The notes beneath the pieces were generated by a model. That model was not told where the DNA came from. It made no database searches and saw only the letters and a program-made list of their open reading frames with translations. Of a DNA stretch of 64,000 nucleotides, positions 44,213 to 53,915 are shown in pieces; positions within the stretch are counted from its first letter, which is position 1, and every line of letters starts with the position of its first letter. Source of the DNA: Sphingobacterium sp. UBA5670 (GTDB taxonomy: Bacteria > Bacteroidota > Bacteroidia > Sphingobacteriales > Sphingobacteriaceae); assembly GCF_002420705.1 (NCBI RefSeq), contig NZ_DIIM01000021.1, positions 4,835-68,834 on the forward strand. The letters run 5' to 3'. The position numbers were made by a program, and so were the translations under genes.

Positions 44213-45664
44213 TTATTGTGCAAACAAATCCATAAGATAAGAAACATCCTGATCAACAAAAGTATCATAGTCCAATGTTGCTTCGAGTATCTGCCGCTGT
44301 TTCTTTTCAGAAAATACCCGCGCAAGGTTGGTTTTATATTTTTCGATTAACTTAGGTATTCCTTCCGCCCTACGTCTTGGATGACCTATTGGGTATTCGA
44401 CAACCAATTCAGGCAATAGCGTACCATCATTCAACTCAATTGTCAAAGCATTTGAAATTGCCCGCTTCTGTGGGTCGTGGTAGTCTGAGGTGAATCGAGA
44501 GTCTTCAATACAGAAAATTTTATCGCGAAGCTCATCTATTCTCGGATCTGAAGCAATATAATTTTCATAATCTTCAGCTGTCAAACGGCCAAAGATTAAA
44601 GGGACGGCAACCATATACTGAATGCAGTGATCGCGGTCTGCAGGATTATGCAAAGGTCCCTTTTTATCGATGATTCGGATGGCGGCTTCATGTGTACGAA
44701 TTGTCACGCGCGCAATATCTGCACTACTTTTCCCGAGTTCCTTCAATTGCTGGTGAAGTTGCATTGCAGCTTCGGCAGCCGTCTGTGCATGAAACTCGGC
44801 AGGGAAGGAAATTTTAAAGAGTATATTTTCCATCACATATGATCCGTAGGCACGTTGAAACTTAAATGCATTGCCTTTAAAAGACACATCGTAAAATCCC
44901 CATATTGGCGCGGTCAGAACAGACGGATACCCCATTTCTCCAGTCTTTGCAATCAAGGCCAAACGAACGGCACGTGAAGTAGCATCACCTGCGGCCCAAG
45001 ATTTTCGGCTACCTGTATTGGGAGCGTGTCGGTAAGTACGCAATGCCTGTCCGTCCACAAAGGCCAAAGAAACCGCATTAAGAAGTTCCTCTTTTGTCAG
45101 CCCGATCATTCGACCCACAACCGCTGTTGAAGCTACTTTTACTAAAATAACATGATCTAAGCCTACTTTATTGAATGAATTTTCGAGGGCCAAAACACCT
45201 TGTATCTCATGCGCCATGATCATGGCTTCCAGCAGCTGCTTAGCTTTCAAAGGTTTCTGACCATTTGCGATGTGAGTCCTACTCAACCAGTCCGCTACAG
45301 CTAAAATCCCGCCGAGATTATCAGATGGATGTCCCCATTCTGCAGCAAGCCAAGTATCATTAAAATCCAACCATCGAACAATTGTACCGATGTTAAATGC
45401 TGCCTGCACTGGATCGAGCTGGAAATTAGTGCCCGGCACCCTAGCACCATTCGGTACTATAGTCCCGGGTACAATCGGCCCCAGCAATTTGGTACAGGCA
45501 GGATAGGTTAAAGCCTCCAAGCCACAACCTATGGTATCAAGAAAACAGTAAAATGCCGTATTCCATGCTGCTTTTTCTTCAATTTTATAATTTAGGACGT
45601 AGTCCACAATGTCCACTAAAACCTGATCTGGCTGTGGTCTTTCATTTGATATTGCTGAACTCAT
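44213..45664 (-). CDS. prpD: 2-Methylcitrate dehydratase PrpD (MmgE/PrpD family)
   Basis: Converts 2-methylcitrate to 2-methyl-cis-aconitate in the methylcitrate cycle of propionyl-CoA breakdown. A 483-residue protein of the iron-sulfur-free MmgE/PrpD family with FYCFLDTIGCGLEAL, RWLDFNDTWLAAEWGHPSDNLG, RKSWAAGDATSRAVRLA and FPAEFHAQTAAEAAMQL. The enzyme is PrpD, not the AcnD/PrpF pair, so the cycle here uses the E. coli/Salmonella-type dehydratase. It is third in the prpB-prpC-prpD order, 110 bases after prpC. The following hydration step would need an aconitase elsewhere. Confidence 0.93.
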   Translation of the reverse strand: MSSAISNERPQPDQVLVDIVDYVLNYKIEEKAAWNTAFYCFLDTIGCGLEALTYPACTKLLGPIVPGTIVPNGARVPGTNFQLDPVQAAFNIGTIVRWLDFNDTWLAAEWGHPSDNLGGILAVADWLSRTHIANGQKPLKAKQLLEAMIMAHEIQGVLALENSFNKVGLDHVILVKVASTAVVGRMIGLTKEELLNAVSLAFVDGQALRTYRHAPNTGSRKSWAAGDATSRAVRLALIAKTGEMGYPSVLTAPIWGFYDVSFKGNAFKFQRAYGSYVMENILFKISFPAEFHAQTAAEAAMQLHQQLKELGKSSADIARVTIRTHEAAIRIIDKKGPLHNPADRDHCIQYMVAVPLIFGRLTAEDYENYIASDPRIDELRDKIFCIEDSRFTSDYHDPQKRAISNALTIELNDGTLLPELVVEYPIGHPRRRAEGIPKLIEKYKTNLARVFSEKKQRQILEATLDYDTFVDQDVSYLMDLFAQ

Positions 45665-45774
45665 TATTTTATTTCGTATAAGACTATCGTTCGAGATTCT
45701 TTACATTGTTTTTTACCCTTCGTTGCGGTCAAATTATCCCTGACAGAAACTACTGTTTATTCCTCAACCCCAAT

Positions 45775-46926
45775 TTATCGTTCGGAAATAGGGACGAAGG
45801 GTCTATCGTCGGGCCCGATATAATTTGCACTTGGCCGGATAATTTTTCCATCTTGCCGTTGTTCAAAAACATGTGCTGACCAGCCGGTGATACGAGCAAG
45901 AACAAATAATGGCGTAAACATTTCGGTTGGAATTCCCATCAGGTGGTAGGATACAGCGGAATACCAATCCAGATTTGGAAACATTTTCTTTTCTTCCCAC
46001 ATCACCTTTTCCAATCTTTCTGCAATCAGATACAGTGTCATGTCTCCTGCTTCTTCGGACAGCTCCTTGGCTACCTGTTTAATTACTTGATTTCTTGGAT
46101 CCGAAATCGTATACACAGGATGGCCAAAACCAATAATAACTTCTTTATTTGCCAAGCGTTTACGGATATCGGCTTCTGCTTCGTCGGCATTTGCATAACG
46201 GCTCTGGATTTCAAATGCTACCTCATTGGCTCCGCCGTGTTTGGGACCACGAAGTGCACCAATAGCACCTGCTATACAGGAATACAGATCAGATCCTGTT
46301 CCGGCGATGACCCGCGCACTAAAGGTCGAAGCATTAAACTCATGTTCAGCGTATAAATTAAGCGAAATCTGCATGGCCCTTACCCAAGATGCCGAGGGGG
46401 ATTTACCGTGAAGCAGGTGCAAGAAATGCCCTCCTAAAGTGGAATCAGCGGTCTCCACCTGAATCTCGCGTCCATGCTGACTAAAATGATACCAGTATAG
46501 CAAAGCTGAAGCCATGGAAGCCATCAGACGGGTGGCGATATCCCGTGCACCAGCAATGGGATGACTTTCTTTTTCGGGTGATACACTTCCAAAAAAAGAG
46601 ACATAAGTCCGCAAGACATCCATCGCATGGGCGGTAGACGGTAGCTGCTTCAGTACTTGCTGAACGGTAATCGGCAACCCACGCTGACTAATCAGCTGGC
46701 TTTGATAGCCAGTTAACTGCGCCTGCGTTGGTAAACTACCATAAACAAGCAAGTAAGCCACCTCCTCAAAACTAGCCTGGTACGCCAAATCTAAAATATC
46801 ATACCCTCTATAATGCAAATCATTGCCACTTTTACCCACAGTACTCAGCGCGGTATTCCCAGCGGGTACTCCCGAGAGTGCAACACTTTTCTTGGGTTTA
46901 AAACTAGTATCTTTTGTCTCTTCCAT
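45775..46926 (-). CDS. prpC: 2-Methylcitrate synthase PrpC (citrate synthase family)
   Basis: Condenses propionyl-CoA with oxaloacetate. A 383-residue short-type citrate synthase with the family motifs AEHEFNASTFSAR, ALRGPKHGGANE (His base), GFGHPVYTISDPR and WSAHVFEQRQDGKIIRPSANY. Context between prpB and prpD separates it from the TCA-cycle citrate synthase. The start at 46926 (MEETKDTS) is preferred; the frame runs to 47025 but that part overlaps prpB. Ten bases lie between the prpB stop and this start. Confidence 0.95.
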   Translation of the reverse strand: MEETKDTSFKPKKSVALSGVPAGNTALSTVGKSGNDLHYRGYDILDLAYQASFEEVAYLLVYGSLPTQAQLTGYQSQLISQRGLPITVQQVLKQLPSTAHAMDVLRTYVSFFGSVSPEKESHPIAGARDIATRLMASMASALLYWYHFSQHGREIQVETADSTLGGHFLHLLHGKSPSASWVRAMQISLNLYAEHEFNASTFSARVIAGTGSDLYSCIAGAIGALRGPKHGGANEVAFEIQSRYANADEAEADIRKRLANKEVIIGFGHPVYTISDPRNQVIKQVAKELSEEAGDMTLYLIAERLEKVMWEEKKMFPNLDWYSAVSYHLMGIPTEMFTPLFVLARITGWSAHVFEQRQDGKIIRPSANYIGPDDRPFVPISER

Positions 46927-46936
46927 CTGTCTATAA

Positions 46937-47815
46937 TTATTTGTTAAACAATTTATCCAATCGATTTTCATAGGCATAATAATCGATACTTCTATACAAC
47001 TCTTCTCTCGTTTGCATCTGGTCAATCACTTTCGCCTGGCTACCATCTTGTCGGATATGATGATACACATTTGTTGCAGCTTTATTGGCAGCCCGAAAAG
47101 CGGACAAGGGATATAACACGATGGAGACATGCGCCTGACGCAGCTCATCAAGGTGAAACAAAGGAGTTTGCCCAAATTCGGTGATATTAGCCAAAACAGG
47201 TAAGCCAGTCGCTGCGCTAAATTGAATATATTGATCCAATTGATGCACCGCTTCGGCGAAGATAAAGTCTGCTCCTGCTTCCTTATAAGCAACGGCCCTT
47301 TCAAGAGCAAGCTCCAGGCCTTCAGAAGCAAGAGCATCAGTGCGTGCACCGATGACAAAATCGTTGTCGGTCCTCGCATCCACAGCAGCTTTCAGCCGGT
47401 CAACCATTTCGAATTTTGACACAAGCTCTTTTCCGGGGCGATGCCCACAGCGTTTCGCGCCGACTTGATCTTCCATGTGTATTGCTGCTGCACCTGCTTT
47501 AATTAACGATTTTATGGTACGCGCCACATTAAATGCCGAGGGGCCAAAGCCCGTATCAATATCCACCAGCAGTGGAAGATCACAGGCATTTGTAATGCGG
47601 TCAACATCAATCAAAACATCCTGCAGCGTTGTAATGCCAAGATCCGGGATTCCCAAGGATCCGGCGGCAACACCACCTCCAGAAAGATAAATTGCTTTAA
47701 AGCCAGCCTGCTGGGCCAAAAGGGCATGATTGGCGTTAATAGCCCCAACAACTTGCAACGGATTTTCGTTCTTAATTGCCTCCTTAAAAAGGAAACCGGG
47801 AGATTTAATCATCAT
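46937..47815 (-). CDS. prpB: 2-Methylisocitrate lyase PrpB
   Basis: Splits 2-methylisocitrate into pyruvate and succinate, the last step of the methylcitrate cycle. A 292-residue TIM barrel of the isocitrate lyase/PEP mutase superfamily with LSGGGVAAGSLGIPD, the Mg-binding VDIDTGFG, and the signature KRCGHRPGK (catalytic Cys123). It is the first gene of the prpBCD operon. Two consecutive ATGs (47815 and 47812) could start it. A promoter-like element with a perfect palindrome lies about 110 bases upstream. Confidence 0.96.
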   Translation of the reverse strand: MMIKSPGFLFKEAIKNENPLQVVGAINANHALLAQQAGFKAIYLSGGGVAAGSLGIPDLGITTLQDVLIDVDRITNACDLPLLVDIDTGFGPSAFNVARTIKSLIKAGAAAIHMEDQVGAKRCGHRPGKELVSKFEMVDRLKAAVDARTDNDFVIGARTDALASEGLELALERAVAYKEAGADFIFAEAVHQLDQYIQFSAATGLPVLANITEFGQTPLFHLDELRQAHVSIVLYPLSAFRAANKAATNVYHHIRQDGSQAKVIDQMQTREELYRSIDYYAYENRLDKLFNK

Positions 47816-47918
47816 ATCGAATTTTGAAATTCAACACATCATAACCTGTCAAGATGCAAGCTATGAATGCTATTTAAGTTTATTTTGTTTAGACGTCCAT
47901 TTATCGGACTGTCCATCT

Positions 47919-47951
47919 TAAAGATACTAATTACCAAGGTAATTAAACAAA
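47919..47951 (-). promoter_or_regulatory. Candidate prpBCD promoter with 18-bp palindromic operator
   Basis: On the minus strand TTTG is followed after 21 bases by TATCTTTA, one off the -7 consensus. The spacer contains a perfect palindrome TAATTACC-AA-GGTAATTA (47928-47945, plus strand). A second short dyad GTCC-N7-GGAC lies downstream at 47896-47910. The placement suggests repression by a dimeric regulator not encoded in this window. Confidence 0.45.
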
Positions 47952-48112
47952 TTATTTTCTATATTTTATATCTTTTACAGAAGAAAATACGGTAATATCC
48001 CCTATTGATAATTACAAATTTATTCTGGCACCTAAAATCTTCTTCCAGTTTGCCAAACATCTTTCACAATCTCGCGTCATTTTTTTTAAAAGAATGATAT
48101 ATTGCTAATAAT

Positions 48113-48142
48113 AAAGCCTCAACTTTTTGAAGTTGAGGCTTT
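48113..48142. terminator. Second hairpin downstream of the SusC/D operon
   Basis: Perfect 13-bp inverted repeat AAAGCCTCAACTT / AAGTTGAGGCTTT with loop TTTG. On the minus strand ATTATT follows. It may back up the terminator at 48181. Confidence 0.55.
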
Positions 48143-48180
48143 ACCGGAAATTTGCTCGAAAGTCATTTTAGCATTCTTTG

Positions 48181-48207
48181 AAAAAAGCGGGATCTTTCGA
48201 TACCCGC
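48181..48207 (-). terminator. Intrinsic terminator of the SusC/D operon
   Basis: On the minus strand GCGGG-(T)-ATC-GAAA-GAT-CCCGC forms a GC-rich stem with a bulged T and a GAAA tetraloop, then TTTTTT. It is 19 bases past the susD stop. Confidence 0.88.
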
Positions 48208-48225
48208 CCAATTAAGCAATTTAAA

Positions 48226-49737
48226 CTATTTTTTACCATTGTCTTTTGCCCACCACAATCTTTTTCCCCAGTTATAATCTACTGTCCCTTCGGCGGCAGC
48301 CTTTACATTATCCGTATTATATAAATACTCATTATTCGGATAAGGCAAGCGCCATGGTTGATCTGTATGTGGAGTTGCTGAATTTTGAATTTTTGAAGGA
48401 TAATTGGTACTAGGAATTCCCGTCCGTCTGTACAAACTCCACGCTTCAAAATTTTCTTTAAACAAAGCAACCCACATATCCCAATAGATACGGTCCTTTG
48501 TCCCATCAAATTTTCCTGCTCCAGCTAGATAAGTAGTGATGTCAGAAGCAGTGACACCATTATCTTGCATCGACAATGTCACAGCCTTTTCATAGGCATC
48601 TTTGGCAGAAATTCCAACATTATAGCCTAGCAATGCTGCCTCGGCTAATGTGTAGTAGCTTTCACATGCGCGATAAAAAGGCACTGATCCGGCAGGATTA
48701 TTGATATAATGTAGCCCAATCCAAGAGATCGAAGTTGACGGAGAAGGATTGGTCAACGAACCATTTACAAATCCAACATATTTACCGGCATTATTTTTCT
48801 GTGCAATTGAAGCAATTCTGGGGTCGTTTGTTGCGGTTAAATGATCGATAAAAATATCGAACATTCCCCAGTTATTAATTCGATTATCATTAATACCTGA
48901 TTTATACCAAGGCTCCATATAAGGCAGCGTCCCTGGGTAAAACATTTGACAATTTTCAGTGTTCGTTTCGATTACCGGATATTTATCCTTATTTCCAGCA
49001 ATTTCCTCAATCGTAGCTTTAGCTAAAGCTGGGGCAACAGAAGAAATTCGCATCGCCATCCGTAGGCGTAAAGAATTACAGAACTTCTGCCATTTCAACA
49101 TTTGTGCTTTTAAATGCTCTTGTCCAGAATCTTTCGTTCCATAGATGATATCATATTGTAATGTTTCATCAGTACCAATACCGGCGGCTAGTTCATCTGC
49201 AATTGATTTGAGATCTGCCAATACTGCAGGAAAAATATCTTCCTGTTTATCATATTTGGCTTTTAATACCGAACCATCTTCTGGCCTGCCCTTAAACGCC
49301 TCAGAAAAAGGCACATCACCCCAACCATCCAACAAATAAGACCACATGTAATTATTCCAAATTCTTGCTATAACACGCGTATTTTTATACCCTTCAGCGT
49401 TGTCATCTGTCTTTTTAAGCAGGTCTTTCATTTGGGTGATATTATAATAACAAGCAGCCCAACGATTGCCATAGGTATTATTTGTCGGAATTAATCCACT
49501 CAGATTGTCTGGATATTGAATTTTGACAATATAACCTGCAAATGTACCATAGCCGTCGACGTCGCCACCAAACTGATCACCTGCATTTCGCATCACATTG
49601 ACCAACATATTTTGCGGGGGAACATCATTTAAAGCATCGGGATCGGTATTAATTTTCTCAAAATTTTTGGTACAACCTGTGACCAGAAGAACCGCTAATA
49701 AAGGCGTGTATTTTAGTTTTTTAATAAAAGTATTCAT
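48226..49737 (-). CDS. SusD/RagB-family nutrient-binding lipoprotein
   Basis: Surface lipoprotein that caps the SusC barrel and captures substrate. From 49737 it has 503 residues with lipobox LLVTGC. The mature protein shows the TPR-rich SusD layout: NFEKINTDPDAL near the start, ARIWNNYMWSYLLDGWGDVPFSEAF, and the C-terminal WVALFKENFEAWSLYRRTGIP followed by RLPYPNNEYLYN. It resembles the SusD-like group that often binds peptides or non-starch ligands. It follows susC by 47 bases. No hydrolase, sensor or sulfatase is in this operon, so the ligand cannot be inferred. Confidence 0.93.
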   Translation of the reverse strand: MNTFIKKLKYTPLLAVLLVTGCTKNFEKINTDPDALNDVPPQNMLVNVMRNAGDQFGGDVDGYGTFAGYIVKIQYPDNLSGLIPTNNTYGNRWAACYYNITQMKDLLKKTDDNAEGYKNTRVIARIWNNYMWSYLLDGWGDVPFSEAFKGRPEDGSVLKAKYDKQEDIFPAVLADLKSIADELAAGIGTDETLQYDIIYGTKDSGQEHLKAQMLKWQKFCNSLRLRMAMRISSVAPALAKATIEEIAGNKDKYPVIETNTENCQMFYPGTLPYMEPWYKSGINDNRINNWGMFDIFIDHLTATNDPRIASIAQKNNAGKYVGFVNGSLTNPSPSTSISWIGLHYINNPAGSVPFYRACESYYTLAEAALLGYNVGISAKDAYEKAVTLSMQDNGVTASDITTYLAGAGKFDGTKDRIYWDMWVALFKENFEAWSLYRRTGIPSTNYPSKIQNSATPHTDQPWRLPYPNNEYLYNTDNVKAAAEGTVDYNWGKRLWWAKDNGKK

Positions 49738-49784
49738 AATCATAATTTTTTGAGGGTTCTGTATCTTAACTGTCTATCTGTTGA

Positions 49785-52700
49785 TTAAAATGTAAAACCA
49801 AGTTTAAGACCTATAGTTCGTGAGTTTGGAACAGTTGCCTGTTCAAACCCTACACCTCTAGAATCGCTAGATACACCTCCAGCTTCCGGATCTAATCGCA
49901 TTGTATTTGTTTTATGTACCCAAAGCAACGCTAGATTAGAACCTGTTATAGATACATTGGCACGCTTAATACCTTTTATTTTACTATACAGATGCTTGGG
50001 TAAATTGTAAGATATATAGGCTTCTCTTAACTTCAGGAAAGAGCCATCTAAAACATACATTTCGGCAATACCACCATTTTCATACCAGTCCTGTGCTGTG
50101 GTTTCTTTGGTATTTTCAACCCAACCTCCTTTTCCATCCGACATGGCAAATCGTTCGTTTTTCATCACGTCACGGCCGGCAAGAACAGCACGTTCACGAA
50201 TCCCGTCAGCAGCAGTAATTTCAGCTATACCTGTCACATAACCATGAGCCATTGTTTGTGACCAGATATCCCCTCCCTTACGAAAATCGAGCATAAAGCC
50301 GAATCTAAAATCTTTAAAGGTGAAGTCATTACGCATTGAAGCCAAGAAATCTGGCACGGCATTTCCGATTACCTGACCATCCAGTGGTGTGGAAACCAAA
50401 CCGTTCGTACCAACTTTGATCGCGCCTTTCATTGGTCCGTCTGTTACACGATCATAACCTGGTCCAACCAAACTCCCCCATGGGCGTCCGACAGAAGCCA
50501 TGTTGGAAATCCCCCAGGTCCAACCTTGTCTATAATCTTTCAAGTCCAATTCGGGATAAAGTTCAACAACCTTGTTTTTATCCTTTGAGAAGTTGACAGT
50601 CGTTGTCCAATTTAATCCATCCTCGCGCTTCAGGATATCCCCGCGTAACTGAACCTCGATCCCCTTACTTTGAATTTCTCCCGCATTTAAGAAGATACTG
50701 CTAAACCCGATCACATTAGAGGTGGTCACTGGAAGCAATTGTTTTTTATTTATTTTTTGATAATAAGTAAGATCTAGGTGGAGGCGGTCTTTGAATAATC
50801 CTAACTCGGTACCGATTTCATAAGAAGTAATCGCTTCAGGTTCCAGGCCTTCGATCGCATAAACCATACTTTTGTACATTTGAGCCAGGTTATTATAGGC
50901 GTCTGTCTGCGCATAATAATAGTTTCCATTTTGATAAGGTCTTGTCGCATTACCTACCTTTACCACATTCAATCGCATTTTCCAAAAATTCAAATAATCA
51001 CTTTTCAGACCTTCAAACGACGCTGTTGGGATCCAGCTTAAACTTGCCGAGGGATAGAAAAAGGATTTCTTTATGGTTGACGACCAGTCGTTCCGTGCGG
51101 TCAAATCTAAATATAATTGATCTTTCCAGCCCAAATTTGCCTGAGCATAAACCGAATTCGACCGACCTTTCGAATGATCCATAACCGTATAAGCATCTCC
51201 AATTTTATTCGCAATGGTATAAACCCCCAATACATTTAATCCTTTTGCCCCTAATGTATTTGTTTCAAATTGATAGTCGCGGTAATTAGCCCCCAAAATA
51301 CCTGTTAAACTCAGATCGCCAAATTGCTTATTGAAATTTGCAATAAAGTCTGCATTAAAATCAGAATTGCTATTTTTAATTTCATTAAACTTACCATTCT
51401 TATTATCAAAATTATAATAAGTCGTTTCAAATATATGTGTATTATAGTAATCAAGCCCTACACGTCCCTCAAATTTTAAAAAATCAAAAGGTTGATAATA
51501 TAAGGATGTCTTACCGAAAACACGGTTCATCTTCATAGCGTTACGGGATTCATGCATCGTATAAAAAGGATTCATATGATAAGCGGAATTCCAATTGTAA
51601 TAGGTATAGTTCCCTTGTGCATCTTTTTGATCCCAATTCTTTTTCAAGTCTTGCATATCCACCTGACGGCCAAACCAGATTAGGCCATTCATTGGATTGG
51701 CAGCATCATAACCCTGCGTGACCAAGTTGTTACTTTCTGTACGCGTAAAGTTACTCATGATATCATAAGACACTTTATCACTGACCTTATATTCATTATT
51801 CAGCTGTGCCGTATATTTTTTCTGATCTGTATTGGGGACCGTTCCCTTTTGATCCCTAAAGGAAATAGACGCACGCGTAGACGATCGATCTGATTTGGAA
51901 AGCAATGAAACATTATGGTTTTGAGAAAAACCTGTTTGAAAGAACTCTTTAACATTGTTTTTATGCGAATTCCATGGGGTTGCCTGGCGTACACCATTCA
52001 CAACTGGACTATTAAACTGAGGTATCAACAAACCAATATCCATTCGAGGACCCCAAGATTCATCGATATTATCGTTAACACCAGAGTTTCCTGTACCATC
52101 AACATAACTGAATGAATTCTGCGTTACATAATCTTGGTAGGATAGATTCTCTCCAAATTTTTTAAAATTGTATTCATCTCCCCTGGATCCTTGACCATAT
52201 AAATTCTGGTATTTCGGTAAATTGGCAGCTCTATCAATGGAAAAGTTTCCATCGTATGAAATTTGAACACCATTTTCTGCGCGTTTCCCAGATTTTGTCG
52301 TAATCATTATAACGCCTGTACCAGCGCGCATACCATATAGCGCAGCCGCCCCACCTTTCAATACGTTGATGCTTTCAATATCATCCGGATTGATATCATT
52401 TAAACCCGAACCGTAATCCACTCCGGTATATGTATTATCACCACTACGTTGAGAATCATTTGTAATAGGAATACCATCCACTACAATAAGCGGTTGCTGA
52501 TTTGCCTGCAACGAAGTATTTCCACGAATAGAAATACGGGCAGAAGAACCAATAGCTCCACCAAATTGATTCACCTGTACCCCCGCAACCTTTCCCGCCA
52601 ATGCGCCTGTTAAGCTATGCTGTCCGGCATCTGTCAATTCCTTAGCTTTAACTTCCTGTGTAGCGTAACCCAAGGATTTTTTCTCTCTCGTGATACCTAA

Positions 52701-53018
52701 AGCAGTAACTACCACTTCATCTAAATTCTCCGCTGAAGACTCTAATGTAACGTTTAAAGTTGTTTGATTATTAAGCTGGATTTGCTTGGGTTTATAACCG
52801 ACCGCAGTAACGTTTAAAACTCCACCACCTGTATATGTTAATGAAAACCCGCCATCTATTCCTGTCTGCGTACCGGAACCGCCTTTAATTGTTACCGATA
52901 CCCCCGGTATGGGTTTGCCATCCTGATCCAACACTTTACCTTTAAGTGCTGTTTGGGCGTAAAGCGCAGAACATACTAGTATATTGGATGCTAGTATTGC
53001 AATACTTCTTTTGTTCAT
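49785..53018 (-). CDS. SusC/RagA-family TonB-dependent outer-membrane transporter
   Basis: A 1077-residue TonB-linked barrel. Signal peptide (ending SALYAQ), a carboxypeptidase-regulatory-like domain (about 25-105; GKVLDQDGKPIPGVSVTIKGG), a TonB box region followed by the SusC signature (LDEVVVTALGITREKKSLGYA), a plug with GGAAALYGMRAGTGVIMITTK, then about 22 strands ending in an aromatic residue (LKLGFTF). Imports large ligands with its SusD partner, powered by TonB-ExbBD. The calcium-type loop and the NPDDIESINVLKGGAAALYG block are typical. It is the first gene of a two-gene operon with no adjacent enzymes. Confidence 0.95.
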   Translation of the reverse strand: MNKRSIAILASNILVCSALYAQTALKGKVLDQDGKPIPGVSVTIKGGSGTQTGIDGGFSLTYTGGGVLNVTAVGYKPKQIQLNNQTTLNVTLESSAENLDEVVVTALGITREKKSLGYATQEVKAKELTDAGQHSLTGALAGKVAGVQVNQFGGAIGSSARISIRGNTSLQANQQPLIVVDGIPITNDSQRSGDNTYTGVDYGSGLNDINPDDIESINVLKGGAAALYGMRAGTGVIMITTKSGKRAENGVQISYDGNFSIDRAANLPKYQNLYGQGSRGDEYNFKKFGENLSYQDYVTQNSFSYVDGTGNSGVNDNIDESWGPRMDIGLLIPQFNSPVVNGVRQATPWNSHKNNVKEFFQTGFSQNHNVSLLSKSDRSSTRASISFRDQKGTVPNTDQKKYTAQLNNEYKVSDKVSYDIMSNFTRTESNNLVTQGYDAANPMNGLIWFGRQVDMQDLKKNWDQKDAQGNYTYYNWNSAYHMNPFYTMHESRNAMKMNRVFGKTSLYYQPFDFLKFEGRVGLDYYNTHIFETTYYNFDNKNGKFNEIKNSNSDFNADFIANFNKQFGDLSLTGILGANYRDYQFETNTLGAKGLNVLGVYTIANKIGDAYTVMDHSKGRSNSVYAQANLGWKDQLYLDLTARNDWSSTIKKSFFYPSASLSWIPTASFEGLKSDYLNFWKMRLNVVKVGNATRPYQNGNYYYAQTDAYNNLAQMYKSMVYAIEGLEPEAITSYEIGTELGLFKDRLHLDLTYYQKINKKQLLPVTTSNVIGFSSIFLNAGEIQSKGIEVQLRGDILKREDGLNWTTTVNFSKDKNKVVELYPELDLKDYRQGWTWGISNMASVGRPWGSLVGPGYDRVTDGPMKGAIKVGTNGLVSTPLDGQVIGNAVPDFLASMRNDFTFKDFRFGFMLDFRKGGDIWSQTMAHGYVTGIAEITAADGIRERAVLAGRDVMKNERFAMSDGKGGWVENTKETTAQDWYENGGIAEMYVLDGSFLKLREAYISYNLPKHLYSKIKGIKRANVSITGSNLALLWVHKTNTMRLDPEAGGVSSDSRGVGFEQATVPNSRTIGLKLGFTF

Positions 53019-53119
53019 AAGCTAGTCTCTGTTAGTTAGTTTAAAATGCTTTTATAAAAACTAATTTATGCAAATGTGGAAACAGAGCACGCTATGATAT
53101 TGACCAATACTACCCATAT

Positions 53120-53138
53120 TTTAACATCAAATGTTAAA
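53120..53138. promoter_or_regulatory. Dyad upstream of susC
   Basis: TTTAACA-TCAAA-TGTTAAA, a perfect 7-bp dyad about 102 bases before the susC start and in its presumed promoter region. It could be an operator. AT-rich, so chance is possible. Confidence 0.3.
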
Positions 53139-53230
53139 TTATTACTGCTATTAAACATAGCCACTAGAATTACTTAACTTAACAAATAAAAAAACAGCAT
53201 CTATTAAACAACAAAATAATATTCAAAAAC

Positions 53231-53260
53231 AACCCCTGACCAACGTATTGACCAGGGGTT
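53231..53260 (-). terminator. Terminator of the rtcB-prfH operon
   Basis: Arms AACCCCTG / CAGGGGTT (53231-53238 / 53253-53260) with further inner pairing CAA/TTG. On the minus strand it is followed by GTTTTTGAATATT. It lies 27 bases past the prfH stop. Confidence 0.82.
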
Positions 53261-53287
53261 TAGCTCAAATGAGGAAGTAAGGCTTAC

Positions 53288-53914
53288 TTAATTTTCAATA
53301 AATTTCTGCCCATGAAAAACACGTTTTGCCAAACCTCTTTTCACCTCGAGATGGTTTCGCCATTGCTGTTCTTTAGCTATATGGAGCTTAGCGAGTGCTA
53401 ACTCTTCCAAGCGTTCCGCCAACCGCTCAATTGCAAGCTCTTTATTCTGTAGTTGCGACCTTGTATCCATCACCTGAACACTTACGCCCGTTGGGCGATG
53501 GGTCGCCCTTATTGCTGAGCTTACTTTATTGACATGCTGCCCTCCAGCTCCACTGCTGCGCATAGACTGAAAATGCACATCCTTCAAATCCAATGCCTTC
53601 TCCTTCGTGGGTGGGTGGCAGCTTTTAATTTCGACAAACCAATTCTTTCGCTTGTGTAGAGGCCTAAAAGGGCTTTTACAGACCCAACAGATAGTTCCCT
53701 GCCAGCGCTCGACAAACAGACCTATATCATATCCTGTCAATCTCACGATTATTGAACATGGCAGTCCTTCTATGAGCTCCGCTTTCATCTCCGTTAGTAA
53801 TACAGCATTTTTATCAGCTTCCGATGACATACGGTCAACCACAAGCCGCACTGCTAAATTACATTCCTTAGGGCCTCGTCCTGAGGTAACCTGTAGATAC
53901 ATTTCTTCCTCCAT
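53288..53914 (-). CDS. prfH: Release-factor-like protein PrfH
   Basis: A 208-residue class I release factor homologue. The peptidyl-tRNA hydrolysis loop GGQ (Gly124-Gly125-Gln126 by this numbering) is in SSGAGGQHVNKV, and the C-terminal basic tail is typical. It lacks a normal codon-recognition domain. In the PrfH group this goes with action on ribosomes damaged in the decoding centre, where PrfH frees the stuck peptide before RtcB repairs the rRNA. The start at 53914 follows the rtcB stop by one base (TAATATG), giving translational coupling; the track start at 53968 is inside rtcB. Confidence 0.92.
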   Translation of the reverse strand: MEEEMYLQVTSGRGPKECNLAVRLVVDRMSSEADKNAVLLTEMKAELIEGLPCSIIVRLTGYDIGLFVERWQGTICWVCKSPFRPLHKRKNWFVEIKSCHPPTKEKALDLKDVHFQSMRSSGAGGQHVNKVSSAIRATHRPTGVSVQVMDTRSQLQNKELAIERLAERLEELALAKLHIAKEQQWRNHLEVKRGLAKRVFHGQKFIEN

Positions 53915-53915
53915 A

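Larger units (their letters stand above)
47816..48225. other. Intergenic region between prpB and susD
   Basis: A 410-base gap with no gene. From the prpB side it holds a promoter with palindrome (47919-47951), then AT-rich DNA, then two hairpins (48113-48142 and 48181-48207) that end transcription from the SusC/D operon. Confidence 0.6.
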
